This document shows, in pieces, positions 15,188-23,472 of a DNA stretch of 39,990 nucleotides. The stretch covers positions 1 to 39,990 of the forward strand of contig CAYPAU010000005.1 in the NCBI GenBank assembly GCA_964408825.1. Direction: 5' to 3'. Below the pieces are notes generated by a model that searched no databases, had not been told where the DNA came from, and worked only from the letters and a program-made list of their open reading frames with translations. The number at the start of each line of letters is the position of its first letter. Within the stretch, counting starts at the first letter, position 1. Source of the DNA: CAYPAU01 sp964408825 (GTDB taxonomy: Bacteria; Patescibacteriota; Microgenomatia; Levybacterales; UBA12049). The position numbers and the translations under genes were made by a program.

Positions 15188-15215
15188 TTGAAAGTAAAAG
15201 TTTAATAGTTATAAT
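15188..15215 (+). promoter_or_regulatory. Promoter upstream of recG
   Basis: TTGAAA (15188-15193), a 16-nt spacer and a perfect TATAAT (15210-15215). The predicted start is at about 15222, which is the ATG of a three-codon ORF (ATG GTT ACA TAG). That would leave a 54-nt leader before recG. Confidence 0.5.
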
Positions 15216-15273
15216 AGCTAGATGGTTACATAGCTTCTCAGACAATTAATTATATAGCTATTTAGCAATTTTT
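15201..15273 (+). repeat. Period-8 degenerate array upstream of recG
   Basis: About nine units of mostly 8 nt ending in AG, for example TTTAATAG, CTAGATGG, TTACATAG, CTTCTCAG, TTATATAG, CTATTTAG. It fills the spacer and includes the recG promoter's -10. More degenerate than the other arrays. Confidence 0.45.
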
Positions 15274-15275
15274 CT

Positions 15276-17363
15276 ATGAATCTTGACAAATCGGTCAAAA
15301 GCATGGGCGGTATTTACAAAAAATATGCCGGCCGTCTTGAAAAACTCGGAATAATAAAACTTGAAGATTTTCTCTATCACATCCCTTTTCGCTACGAAGA
15401 TTACTCTCTAATTTCCAAGATAAACAAAGTTCAGGCAGGAGAGACAGTGACCATACAGGGTAAAATTTCGGAGATAAAAAATGAATACACAAGAAGATGG
15501 AAAAATCTTCAAAAAGCAAGGGTTAGGGATAAATCCGGAACTATAGATATAATTTGGTTTAACCAACCCTTTATTCCAAAAATCTTAAAAAAGAACGACC
15601 GCGTCTCTCTCTCCGGAAGGGTAAAACAATATCTAGGAAAAAATATCCTGGAATCCCCGGAATATGAAACTTTAAACGAGCAAACTATTCATACGGGAAG
15701 ACTCATCCCCATCTACAGCGAAACCCGAGGCATCTCGTCCAAATGGATAAGAAAACAAATACATAATTTAATTAGGGAACATAGGGATGAGTTCAAGGAA
15801 TATCTTCCCGATGAAATTCTTAGTATAAATAACTTTTTAAATTTTAAGAATGCTATTGAGCAAATACATTTTCCTTCTTCAAAAAAAAATGCAGAACTTG
15901 CCCGGGAAAGACTTTCCTTCGATGAACTTTTTCTTCTTCAGCTTAAGAGTATGATTAAGAAAGCGCAGTGGAAGAAGAAAAAAGCTTCCAATGTTTTTGA
16001 GGTTTCAAAATTCAGAGAAGAAATCGGAGAGTTTTTAGAAAAACTTCCTTTTAAACTAACCAATTCTCAAAAAAAAGCAGTCGAGGATATTTTAAAAGAC
16101 CTGAAATCAAAAAAACCAATGAACAGACTTCTGGAAGGAGACGTCGGATCGGGTAAAACTGTGGTTTCAGCAATTACAATGTATTTATCCTTTTTAAACG
16201 GGTTCCAGTCAGTTTTGATGGCACCCACAGAAATTCTCGCACAACAACACTACAAGACAATTTCTGATTTATTAAACCCTTTTGGAGTAAAAGTCGGTTT
16301 AGTAACAGGATCAAAGAAATGGAAAATGCTCGCCCCGCGAAGCTTGGACGAAGCGGGGGAAAATGCTCGCCCCGCGAAGCTTGGACGAAGCGGGGGAAAA
16401 TGGAAAATCGATATCCTTGTCGGTACTCACGCTGTAATTTACGGAAAATTAAATTTTGAAAACTTAGGACTTGTTGTGATAGATGAACAGCAAAGGTTTG
16501 GTGTAAAACAGAGATCTCAGCTACGCAACAGAGGGAAAAATCCTCATCTTCTAACGATGACCGCAACTCCGATACCAAGAACCGTTGCACTTGTCATTTA
16601 TGGAGAACTGGATGTCTCATTTCTTTCTGAAATGCCCCATGGACGAAAAACAGTAAAAACATGGCTTGTGCCCGAAGAAAAAAGAGAAAATGCATATGTT
16701 TGGATCGAAAAAGAAATAAAAAACACGAATTCACAAGCATTTATAATTTGTCCTTTTATAGAGGAATCTGAAACCATGGTTTCAGTCAAAGCCGCAACCA
16801 AAGAATTTGAAAGGCTTAAAAAAAACGTTTTTCCAAGATTAAAACTCAAACTTCTGCATGGAAAACAAAAAAGTGAGGGAAAAGAGGAAATCTTAAATGA
16901 TTTTAAAAAGGGGACGGTGGATATACTTGTCGCAACACCGGTCGTTGAAGTTGGTATTGACATTCCCAATGCAACAATAATGCTTGTTGAAGCCTCAGAA
17001 AGATTTGGCCTTTCGCAACTTCATCAACTCAGAGGAAGAGTGGGCAGGAGTGATAAACAATCTTATTGTCTTTTATTTACGGATTCAAAAAACGAAAAAA
17101 CGCTCAAGAGATTAAAGAGTATGGAAAGCATTAACGTGGGCGCGCAATTGGCAGAGCTTGATTTAAAACTCAGAGGACCGGGCGAAATCTACGGAACATC
17201 TCAGCACGGAATTCAGGCTCTTAAAATCGCGTCATTTTCCGATTTTTCTGGAATTGAAAAATCCAGAAAAGAAGCAGAGGCCATTTTACCCAAATTTAAA
17301 AAATATCCAATGCTTCTTAACAAAATAAAGTCCGAAAACCTCGCCGAAATCTCTCCCGATTGA
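15276..17363 (+). CDS. recG: ATP-dependent DNA helicase RecG, with repeat insertion
   Basis: Branch-migrating helicase for stalled forks and Holliday junctions, 695 aa. The N-terminal wedge/OB region (LEDFLYHIPFRYEDYS, VTIQGKISEIKNEYTRR) is followed by helicase motifs: Walker A GDVGSGKT (288-295), APTEILAQQH, VVIDEQQRFGV (DEQQ in place of DEQH), TMTATPIPRTVAL, VATPVVEVGIDIPNAT and LHQLRGRVGRSDKQSYCLL. Residues 351-377 are an insertion made of a 37-bp tandem repeat, placed between motif Ia and motif II just before KIDILVGTHA. It stays in frame. The ATG at 15276 has no Shine-Dalgarno. Confidence 0.94.
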   Translation: MNLDKSVKSMGGIYKKYAGRLEKLGIIKLEDFLYHIPFRYEDYSLISKINKVQAGETVTIQGKISEIKNEYTRRWKNLQKARVRDKSGTIDIIWFNQPFIPKILKKNDRVSLSGRVKQYLGKNILESPEYETLNEQTIHTGRLIPIYSETRGISSKWIRKQIHNLIREHRDEFKEYLPDEILSINNFLNFKNAIEQIHFPSSKKNAELARERLSFDELFLLQLKSMIKKAQWKKKKASNVFEVSKFREEIGEFLEKLPFKLTNSQKKAVEDILKDLKSKKPMNRLLEGDVGSGKTVVSAITMYLSFLNGFQSVLMAPTEILAQQHYKTISDLLNPFGVKVGLVTGSKKWKMLAPRSLDEAGENARPAKLGRSGGKWKIDILVGTHAVIYGKLNFENLGLVVIDEQQRFGVKQRSQLRNRGKNPHLLTMTATPIPRTVALVIYGELDVSFLSEMPHGRKTVKTWLVPEEKRENAYVWIEKEIKNTNSQAFIICPFIEESETMVSVKAATKEFERLKKNVFPRLKLKLLHGKQKSEGKEEILNDFKKGTVDILVATPVVEVGIDIPNATIMLVEASERFGLSQLHQLRGRVGRSDKQSYCLLFTDSKNEKTLKRLKSMESINVGAQLAELDLKLRGPGEIYGTSQHGIQALKIASFSDFSGIEKSRKEAEAILPKFKKYPMLLNKIKSENLAEISPD
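16321..16394 (+). repeat. 37-bp tandem duplication inside recG
   Basis: Two perfect 37-bp copies, 16321-16357 and 16358-16394. Each contains CCCCGC and GCGGGG arms that can form a hairpin around GAAGCTTGGACGAA. It is much more G+C-rich than the surrounding gene. Since 37 is not a multiple of 3, the copies are read in different frames (LAPRSLDEAGEN, then ARPAKLGRSGGK), and loss of one copy would shift the frame. Confidence 0.9.
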
Positions 17364-17388
17364 AATAAAAAATTTCTTCTGTTAAAAT
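17360..17388 (+). promoter_or_regulatory. Promoter of the HD-domain gene
   Basis: TTGAAA (17360-17365), a 17-nt spacer and TAAAAT (17383-17388), with TGT in front of the -10. The -10 ends 9 nt before the ATG at 17398, leaving at most 2-4 nt of leader. The -35 overlaps the recG stop. Confidence 0.6.
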
Positions 17389-17397
17389 TTTGTTCTA

Positions 17398-18678
17398 ATG
17401 GCAAGAAGACCTGAAGGCCTACAGGGAGAATTTCGGCTTCTATCTGATGAATTTGAAGACGGAGATTTCAAGCTATTTCTCCCATTCTCTAATCTCAACC
17501 GTTGGGTTGAAGAAGAGGATTTTCTATCTAAGGCTTCCAAAAGACTTGGGGCATGGAAAAGACTCGGTGGAATAAGAGTTTTAAGCTTTTTATCATATGT
17601 TGGACCCGCTCCAGAAAAACAGTATTTCATTGGCTACACACATGATAGACTAGATCATTCCCTGGTCGTTGCCCTAACTGCCGGTGAGATAGGAAGGAGA
17701 AATAATCTTCCTGTCTCATCTATAAATTATCTTGAAGCAGCAGGTCTTTTGCATGATATTGCAACGCCGGCTTTGGGAGATACTGCAAAATCAATCGATC
17801 CAGAAAACCTGGATGAAGAAAAATTCTGGCGTGAATCGCTGGATAATGAAGGAAGAGAATTTCTCAAAAATGAAAACCTAAATCCTCAAAAAATTGATGG
17901 AATTATTAATAACGGCGGAGTATTGGGCCAGATCCTCGACGTAGCAGACAGAATCACCTATACAATGAAGGATCTGCGTAATGTAATAAGATTGATGGGT
18001 AATAAAATAAATGTACGTCCCTATCTTATAGAGATAAGGTATCCTTTATCTCACCATCCTGATATTGGAAATATTTTTAAGGATGTAGCTATAGACCAAA
18101 AAAAAGGGCTAGTTTTTTTCTCCGATCAGGACCGCCTGGGGGTTTTTTTACTTTTTAGAGCCCTCATGCATAAGCATTTATATATGGATCCGACAAGCCA
18201 GGGAAGAGACCTTTTTGTTGCAAACCTTCTAAAACCTCTTTACTCAACCGACGGTTCAAAACCATTTAGTCCGGAAAGACTTAGGGAAATGACAGACAGA
18301 GAAGCCCTTGATGTTCTTGCAGGAAGTTACAATTTTCCGCGGTTAAGAGGCGATTGGATATACACCCAATTAACCAACTGGTATCCAATGCATCAAAGAT
18401 GCGAAACTGTTGAGGATGCAAAAGAAACAGCAAGGAAGATTAGTCATAGATATCTGGTCTTGGGAATAAAAGAATGCAAGGGATTTGATACGGGGATTTC
18501 TTACCTAACCTTGGATGAAGATGGAAACGTTATCCCCTTTAGAGAAGCGGATGTCTCCATGGCAAGACAAATAGAAGAGGTCGAAAGGGCAACGAGAGGA
18601 GTTTTTATTTATTATACCGATGTCTCTAAAGAGAGTCCCATCAATAAACTTTTAGAAGCAACTTATAATTCTTCTTAA
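17398..18678 (+). CDS. HD-domain phosphohydrolase
   Basis: A 426-aa soluble metal-dependent phosphohydrolase. The metal-binding HD signature is visible: His82 and His87 in THDRLDHSL, the His119-Asp120 pair in AAGLLHDIATPALGD, and Asp201/Asp204 in DVADRITY. The layout resembles dGTPase-like and SAMHD-like HD proteins, in which a conserved RLDHS follows the first His, but the substrate cannot be told from sequence. It has its own near-leaderless promoter and is followed 40 nt later by rpmF under a separate promoter, so it is probably monocistronic. Confidence 0.82.
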   Translation: MARRPEGLQGEFRLLSDEFEDGDFKLFLPFSNLNRWVEEEDFLSKASKRLGAWKRLGGIRVLSFLSYVGPAPEKQYFIGYTHDRLDHSLVVALTAGEIGRRNNLPVSSINYLEAAGLLHDIATPALGDTAKSIDPENLDEEKFWRESLDNEGREFLKNENLNPQKIDGIINNGGVLGQILDVADRITYTMKDLRNVIRLMGNKINVRPYLIEIRYPLSHHPDIGNIFKDVAIDQKKGLVFFSDQDRLGVFLLFRALMHKHLYMDPTSQGRDLFVANLLKPLYSTDGSKPFSPERLREMTDREALDVLAGSYNFPRLRGDWIYTQLTNWYPMHQRCETVEDAKETARKISHRYLVLGIKECKGFDTGISYLTLDEDGNVIPFREADVSMARQIEEVERATRGVFIYYTDVSKESPINKLLEATYNSS

Positions 18679-18683
18679 ATAGC

Positions 18684-18712
18684 TTGCAGAGTAATAATAA
18701 ATAAAGTAAAAT
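18684..18712 (+). promoter_or_regulatory. Promoter of rpmF-nusB-rnc, predicted leaderless
   Basis: TTGCAG (18684-18689), a 17-nt spacer and TAAAAT (18707-18712), six nt before the ATG at 18719. Confidence 0.6.
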
Positions 18713-18718
18713 ACATAA

Positions 18719-18943
18719 ATGCCGCAGGAACCCAAGAGAAGACATTCAAGACAAAGACAAGGCAAAAGAAGACATTCCATAAGTCTTGGAATTCCCCATG
18801 GAGTAACCTGCTCAAATTGCGGAACAGTAAATCTGCCTCATACAATTTGCAAAAAATGCGGATATTACCAGGGTCGACAGATTTTAAATCTTGAGAAAAA
18901 AGAAAAAAAAGAGGATGAAAAATCCACTGGATCCCAGACATAA
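18719..18943 (+). CDS. rpmF: Ribosomal protein bL32 (zinc-ribbon form)
   Basis: A 74-aa large-subunit protein. The basic start PKRRHSRQRQGKRR is followed by GVTCSNCGTVNLPHTICKKCGYYQGRQIL, with the four zinc-ribbon cysteines at positions 31, 34, 44 and 47, so this is the C+ form. The charged C-terminal tail beyond residue 55 is encoded over the start of nusB. First gene of a tight rpmF-nusB-rnc group. Confidence 0.95.
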   Translation: MPQEPKRRHSRQRQGKRRHSISLGIPHGVTCSNCGTVNLPHTICKKCGYYQGRQILNLEKKEKKEDEKSTGSQT

Positions 18944-19265
18944 AAAAAGACAAAAGATTGTTGAGGATCTATTCAGAAATAGTTTTCTTAAACAACCAAC
19001 AAGACAGGAGGCAAAAAAAATAATTCTTCATTTAGATAAAATTGATAGGAAGATTAAAAAGGCAGCTCCCGAATTTCCAATAGACAAAATAAATAGAGTA
19101 GATCTTGCAATACTACGTCTTGCCATATATGAACTTACTATAGAAAAGGTTCAACCCAAAAAAGTAATAGTAGATGAAGCGATAGAGCTTGCTAAGGAAT
19201 ATGGAGGGGAATCGAGCCCTTCCTTTGTAAATGGTGCTTTAGGAAATATTGTTAACAGGATATGA
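18915..19265 (+). CDS. nusB: Transcription antitermination protein NusB
   Basis: A small all-helical RNA-binding protein of the rRNA antitermination complex, 116 aa from the ATG at 18915. I chose this over the upstream TTG at 18891, which would add only MRKKKKKR. Typical marks are DPRHKKRQKIVEDLF at the start, INRVDLAILRLAIYEL, KKVIVDEAIELAKEYGGESSPSFVNGALGNI at the end. It overlaps rpmF by 29 nt and rnc by 4 nt (ATGA), so the three are coupled. Confidence 0.93.
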   Translation: MKNPLDPRHKKRQKIVEDLFRNSFLKQPTRQEAKKIILHLDKIDRKIKKAAPEFPIDKINRVDLAILRLAIYELTIEKVQPKKVIVDEAIELAKEYGGESSPSFVNGALGNIVNRI

Positions 19266-19924
19266 AAGACCTTCCAAAATTTAAAAATAAAAAGATTTTC
19301 GAACAGGCATTTATTCACAGATCCTACCTTAATGAAAATAAACAGTACAAAATATCAAATGAAAGATTAGAATTTTTAGGAGATAGTGTTCTTTCTTTTA
19401 TCGTATCCCAATATTTATATACCAATTATCCAAATTTTAATGAAGGGATTCTCACAAACCTAAGAGCAATGCTTGTGAATACCAAAACACTCTGTGAAGT
19501 TGCAAAAGAATTAAACTTTGGGAAGATGCTAAAGCTCTCAAGAGGAGAGGAAGAATCAAAGGGGAGAGAGAACGTGAGTATTCTGGCTGATTGCTTTGAG
19601 GCCTTTATCGGTGCACTTTTTTTGGATAGAGGAATAGGGGCGGTCTCAAAATTTATTGAAACTGTTCTTTTACCAAAGTCTGAGATATTTTTATCTAAAA
19701 AGGTACTCAAAGACTCCAAGAGTCTTCTTCAGGAATCAATTCAGGCAAAAAAACAGATTTCACCTGTTTATAAAGTTATAAAAGAAGAGGGTCCTCCACA
19801 TATGAGAATTTTTACCATCGGAGCATATGTAGAAGATAAACTTGTGGGGCAGGGGATTGGAAAATCCAAGCAGGAAGCGGAAAAAAATGCCGCAAAAGAA
19901 GCTCTTTTAAGATTAAAAACCTAA
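19262..19924 (+). CDS. rnc: Ribonuclease III
   Basis: A 220-aa double-strand-specific endoribonuclease for rRNA and mRNA processing. The catalytic signature NERLEFLGDSVL (33-44) and the second acidic cluster ILADCFEAFIGALFLD are intact. The C-terminal double-stranded RNA-binding domain ends in GIGKSKQEAEKNAAKEALLRL. The length is normal. The ATG overlaps the nusB stop. A strong hairpin lies just after the stop. Confidence 0.95.
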   Translation: MKDLPKFKNKKIFEQAFIHRSYLNENKQYKISNERLEFLGDSVLSFIVSQYLYTNYPNFNEGILTNLRAMLVNTKTLCEVAKELNFGKMLKLSRGEEESKGRENVSILADCFEAFIGALFLDRGIGAVSKFIETVLLPKSEIFLSKKVLKDSKSLLQESIQAKKQISPVYKVIKEEGPPHMRIFTIGAYVEDKLVGQGIGKSKQEAEKNAAKEALLRLKT

Positions 19925-19935
19925 CCTTAGGAACA

Positions 19936-19970
19936 ACCTCGGAGGTCGAAAGGCTAAAGACCTACGAGGT
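19936..19970 (+). repeat. Strong hairpin between rnc and rpsP
   Basis: ACCTCG (19936-19941) with CGAGGT (19965-19970), a G-A mismatch, then AGGTC (19943-19947) with GACCT (19959-19963) around an 11-nt loop. It lies upstream of the rpsP promoter. The T-run near 19983-19987 is interrupted by a second small hairpin (AGGATT/AATCCT, 19979-19994). It may be a palindromic repeat, a 3' end for rnc mRNA or an RNase III site. Confidence 0.55.
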
Positions 19971-19993
19971 GGACCTTCAGGATTTTTCAATCC

Positions 19994-20022
19994 TTGAATA
20001 TAAAGAAGGTAAATGATAAAAT
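19994..20022 (+). promoter_or_regulatory. Promoter of rpsP, predicted leaderless
   Basis: TTGAAT (19994-19999), a 17-nt spacer and TAAAAT (20017-20022), with TGA in front of the -10. Seven nt separate it from the ATG at 20030. This supports that ATG over an upstream in-frame TTG at 19994. Confidence 0.65.
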
Positions 20023-20029
20023 TACATCT

Positions 20030-20257
20030 ATGTCAGTTGTAATAAGACTCACAAAAACAGGAAAAAAGGGCGAGAGCAAATATAGAATTGTCGTCAAAGA
20101 AAAAAGAAGCAAAAGAGACGGAAAATTTATAGAAATGCTCGGCCAATTTGAGAAGAGAGAAACAGGGAAATCTAAAAACATTAATGTTGAAAGGTACAAA
20201 TACTGGCTTTCTGTTGGCGCCAAACCAACTCCGGCTGTAGCAAACCTCGTTAAATAA
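20030..20257 (+). CDS. rpsP: Ribosomal protein bS16
   Basis: A 75-aa small-subunit protein. It begins with the family start MSVVIRLTKTGKKGESKYRI and continues to the conserved IEMLGQFEKRE and YKYWLSVGAKPTPAVANLV. The ATG at 20030 is preferred because homologues start there and the -10 box ends 7 nt before it. It is followed by the KH gene (TAATG overlap) and trmD, the common rpsP-KH-trmD arrangement. Confidence 0.95.
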   Translation: MSVVIRLTKTGKKGESKYRIVVKEKRSKRDGKFIEMLGQFEKRETGKSKNINVERYKYWLSVGAKPTPAVANLVK

Positions 20258-20493
20258 TGAAGGACGCCCTATATTACATAGTCTCCTTACTTTCAGAGAA
20301 TAAAGATAAAATCGCAGTCTCCGAGGAAAACGAAGGTGATGTCACAACCTTTAAAATTACTGTGGGTAAAGAAGACATGGGAAAAGTCATAGGAAAAAAC
20401 GGTAAAATAATAAGAGCCATAAGAAATGTTATAAAAATTCCCGCAATAAAACAAAATAAAAGAGTGAATATTCTCCTTGAGGAAACATCCTAA
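20257..20493 (+). CDS. KH-domain RNA-binding protein (KhpA/YlqC type)
   Basis: A 78-aa single KH-domain protein. The RNA-binding loop GKVIGKNGKIIRAIR has GKNG at residues 46-49 (GxxG), and the length matches KhpA, a global RNA binder usually encoded between rpsP and trmD. The start overlaps the rpsP stop by one base, implying coupled translation. Confidence 0.9.
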   Translation: MKDALYYIVSLLSENKDKIAVSEENEGDVTTFKITVGKEDMGKVIGKNGKIIRAIRNVIKIPAIKQNKRVNILLEETS

Positions 20494-20508
20494 GTTCTTA
20501 AGCTTCCT

Positions 20509-21219
20509 ATGACTATTTCTATATTGACTCTTTTCCCCGAAATGTTTGAGGGACCGTTCTCTTATTCAATAGTAAAAAATGCTGTCAAGAAAGGGCTTAT
20601 TAAAATAAATTTTGTAAACATAAGAGATTTTGGGCTTTCTAAACATAAGATAGTAGATGACAAGCCTTACGGTGGCGGTAAGGGTATGATTTTAAAGGTA
20701 GATGTTTTATATAAAGCTATAGAGCATTCAAAAAGAAAATTTAAAAAAAATAAAGGTCTTAAGCAAAGAGTAATTCTTCTAGATCCCTCAGGGACAATTT
20801 ATTCTCAAGAAATTGCGGAAAGTTTCTCTTCCCTTGACCATCTCATAATCATATGCGGCCACTACGAAGGATTCGATAACAGAATAAAGAAGTTTATAGA
20901 CATGGAGATTTCAATAGGAGATTATATTCTAACGGGAGGCGAAATTCCCGCTATGGTAGTCATTGACAGCGTTGCAAGACTTTTTAAGGGTGTCTTACCC
21001 TCAGATGTAACTAAATTTGAATCGTTTTCAAATAATAAAAAGCAGACGGTACTTCTTGAGTATCCTCAGTATACAAGGCCTGAAAAATTTAAAAACCTTA
21101 AGGTTCCCAAAGTTCTTCTGTCAGGAAATCATAGGAAGATAAAAGAATGGAGAAGAACACAGTCGGAGAAGATTACCAAAAGTAAAAGACCGGATCTGCT
21201 AAAAGGGGCTGGCCGATGA
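20509..21219 (+). CDS. trmD: tRNA (guanine-37-N1)-methyltransferase
   Basis: A 236-aa SPOUT-fold enzyme that methylates G37 of tRNAs reading CNN codons and prevents frameshifting. Visible marks: ISILTLFPEMFEGPF at the start, KPYGGGKGMILKVD, and the knotted cofactor site CGHYEGFDNRI...ISIGDYILTGGEIPAMVVID. The C-terminal SGNHRKIKEWRR is typical. The last 21 nt overlap the convergent pilO gene; no terminator is seen between them. Confidence 0.95.
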   Translation: MTISILTLFPEMFEGPFSYSIVKNAVKKGLIKINFVNIRDFGLSKHKIVDDKPYGGGKGMILKVDVLYKAIEHSKRKFKKNKGLKQRVILLDPSGTIYSQEIAESFSSLDHLIIICGHYEGFDNRIKKFIDMEISIGDYILTGGEIPAMVVIDSVARLFKGVLPSDVTKFESFSNNKKQTVLLEYPQYTRPEKFKNLKVPKVLLSGNHRKIKEWRRTQSEKITKSKRPDLLKGAGR

Positions 21220-21906
21220 GGTTCCTGAGGGTTGCGCAAGAAAACTGGCAAATGAAGTATCCCATGAAGATATTTTCTCAATAAGCATAGCATGGTCAGT
21301 GCTTATACCGGCAAGCCTTCGACTTCCTGAATAATTACTTGGAACTGCCGATTTATAATAAAAAAAAGTTGTTATGCTCACAGTTCCACCTTTTTGAGTT
21401 ATGCTTTCTACCTCAGATAGTGGGAATGTTTCTGAAAGATTTTTAAGAAAACTTACGGTCTGCCTGGGAGTTCCCTTCAGAGTTAGTGTTAGCTTGACAA
21501 ATGGAAATCCTGACTTAACATCGGAACCTTTTGATAAATCTCCCACATAAAAACTGTAATCATTTAGAGATGCGCCTGATTTACTTGAAGCTAGAGAAAT
21601 TGCATTTATTATCCCTTGGAAATCTTTGTTTGATGGCAAAGCTTTAGAGGCAACTTCAAACTTACTATCAAGATCACTCTCTGAAATTGCCCTAAGAAGT
21701 GTTAAATTGTTATTTAAGATTTTAAATTTCCCAAGCTCAACTGATCTTTCTTTACTTAGTTTTGGAATTTCAATAATCCTTGCAACTACGAAGAAAACAA
21801 ATACAAAAAAACAAACCAAAATGACTCCCCAATAAATCATGTATTTCTTGTACCTGCTATAGATTATTCTGAGAGTCTCAACGCCTATATTAATTTTTTC
21901 TTTCAT
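21199..21906 (-). CDS. pilO: PilO-like type IV pilus assembly protein
   Basis: A 235-aa bitopic membrane protein: a short cytoplasmic N-terminus, one span at about residues 23-45 (YMIYWGVILVCFFVFVFFVV), a coiled-coil segment (KLSKERSVELGKFKILNNNLTLL) and a ferredoxin-like extracytoplasmic domain. This is the PilO plan, and it follows pilM and pilN as in other pilus loci, where PilO pairs with PilN to link cytoplasmic PilM to the envelope. Last gene of the minus-strand pilus operon; its 5' end overlaps pilN by 4 nt. Confidence 0.8.
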   Translation of the reverse strand: MKEKINIGVETLRIIYSRYKKYMIYWGVILVCFFVFVFFVVARIIEIPKLSKERSVELGKFKILNNNLTLLRAISESDLDSKFEVASKALPSNKDFQGIINAISLASSKSGASLNDYSFYVGDLSKGSDVKSGFPFVKLTLTLKGTPRQTVSFLKNLSETFPLSEVESITQKGGTVSITTFFYYKSAVPSNYSGSRRLAGISTDHAMLIEKISSWDTSFASFLAQPSGTSSASPF

Positions 21907-22439
21907 AGTCTCTTTCCTGTAATCGACACCGAATAGAATCCATTTCTACTATCCGCAGTAAAATTTTCTATTGTAAGACTTTCTATTATCTTTTTTTCCT
22001 TTACCAAAGTTATTAAGCCATTTAGGGATTCCTCAATCGAAAGAAGAGATTCTGAGGAGACAACAAGAGATATTTTCTCGCGGTCGATATTGAAAGTATT
22101 TATTGAAGCCTCAGAAGGTATGGTATTTACGATAGATTCCATTACCAAATCATACTTGGGTCTCTTTTCAATTATGTTTTCTATATCTTCTAATTTTTGA
22201 TTTATCAGAATAAGTTTTCCTTCCTTTCCTTTAAGAGTTGAAATACTTTTGAGAACTCCTTCCTCGCGTTTTTTAACCGAAGCAGGCGACAGTTGACTTG
22301 TTATTAAAAAAACCACAACTGCGGCAATTCCGACCAAAGCAAGTGTGGCTATTGCAGAAATCTTTAGTATCTTTATCGTCCTTTCTTCCCGAACGATCTC
22401 CTTGGTTGTGGGAGAAATAAGATTTATGTTAATCTTCAT
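21903..22439 (-). CDS. pilN: PilN-like type IV pilus assembly protein
   Basis: A 178-aa bitopic protein. The N-terminus MKININLISP carries the INL-type motif through which PilN docks into PilM. A single span (ILKISAIATLALVGIAAVVV) is followed by a coiled coil (KLEDIENIIEKRPKYDLVME) and a compact beta-alpha domain. It overlaps pilM by 11 nt and pilO by 4 nt. Confidence 0.85.
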   Translation of the reverse strand: MKININLISPTTKEIVREERTIKILKISAIATLALVGIAAVVVFLITSQLSPASVKKREEGVLKSISTLKGKEGKLILINQKLEDIENIIEKRPKYDLVMESIVNTIPSEASINTFNIDREKISLVVSSESLLSIEESLNGLITLVKEKKIIESLTIENFTADSRNGFYSVSITGKRL

Positions 22440-23472
22440 ACTCTCTTAAAGCAAGGCCTATGGCAATTGTATAATCAGGGGCATTATCGATCATGGCTTT
22501 TGGAAGCGTTGTCTCATCCTTTACCACCCTCCAGGGATTTGCAATGACGGTTTCTATGTTGGTTTTGCCGGCAAAATAAAGGTCAATTCCTGGAAGCTTT
22601 GCGGTCCCACCGGTTAGTAGTATCTGTCTTATCGGATCATCGCTCTTGTACTTTTCTGTATAAAACGCCATGGCTTTTAAGACCTCTGTCATTATTGAGC
22701 CTAAGATAGGTTCTGTTGCTTTCCCGATTTTTCCACCAAAGGCTTCTTTTGAAATTCCGTACGTCTTTTTATACTGCTCGGCTTGGTCGGAGGTAAGACC
22801 AAAATCTGAAACCATAGCTCTGTTTATAGTCATACCGCCTGTTGGTATTGAGTAAGTAAAAATCATTATTTCATCTTTTATAAGGGCGATTGTGGTGCTA
22901 ACCGAACCTATATTAATTATGATGCTAGGCGGAAAATTCCCATCAGAAACAAGCGCTCTGACAATGGATAATATTTCAGTCTCAAGAACTTTTATCTTAA
23001 GCCCTGCCATTCCGAGCACCTTCTGATATTTATTTATTAAAAGTGTGGGTGCACCAACTATAAGTACCTGCATTTTTTCCCCCGAAACAGGATCCTTTGG
23101 TTTCTTCAAAATGCTCCAAGCCAAAGAAACGGTAGATAAAGGAACCGGTATGTGCTGTTCTGCCTCCCAGTAAATCGCCGAGGACAATTCCTTATCAGAG
23201 AGATTGGGCATTTCTATTACCTTTGTATAAACTTGATTTTCGGGAAGTGCTATGTTTACAGATTTAGAAGTTATCTTGGCATCAGATACTGCTTTTGATA
23301 TCGAGGTTGCCATCTCCTCCTCATCCAAGGGAGATTCAGACATCATTCCTTTTTGAGGGGAGGGAGACATGATGGAGGCCTCAACGCCAAACCCGTCCTT
23401 GGTTTTTGATAGGGAAACGGCTTTTATAGAGGAGAGGCCTATGTCAAGACCGAAAGATTTTTTGTTATTCAT
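22429..23472 (-). CDS. pilM: PilM-like actin-fold pilus assembly ATPase
   Basis: A 347-aa cytoplasmic FtsA/actin-like protein. Phosphate-binding loops are visible: FGLDIGLSSIKAVSLSK at the start, SIIINIGSVSTTIALIKD in the middle and QILLTGGTAKLPGIDLYF for the adenosine site. The 1C-like segment NVALPENQVYTK-type appears as NIALPENQVYTKVIEM. It recruits PilN at the inner face of the membrane and couples to the motor. It overlaps pilX and pilN by 4 and 11 nt. Confidence 0.92.
   Translation of the reverse strand: MNNKKSFGLDIGLSSIKAVSLSKTKDGFGVEASIMSPSPQKGMMSESPLDEEEMATSISKAVSDAKITSKSVNIALPENQVYTKVIEMPNLSDKELSSAIYWEAEQHIPVPLSTVSLAWSILKKPKDPVSGEKMQVLIVGAPTLLINKYQKVLGMAGLKIKVLETEILSIVRALVSDGNFPPSIIINIGSVSTTIALIKDEIMIFTYSIPTGGMTINRAMVSDFGLTSDQAEQYKKTYGISKEAFGGKIGKATEPILGSIMTEVLKAMAFYTEKYKSDDPIRQILLTGGTAKLPGIDLYFAGKTNIETVIANPWRVVKDETTLPKAMIDNAPDYTIAIGLALREYED

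Noticed and set aside
16174..16590. 138-codon minus-strand ORF within recG
   Set aside because: Opposite to intact helicase motifs, with no homology features or start signals.
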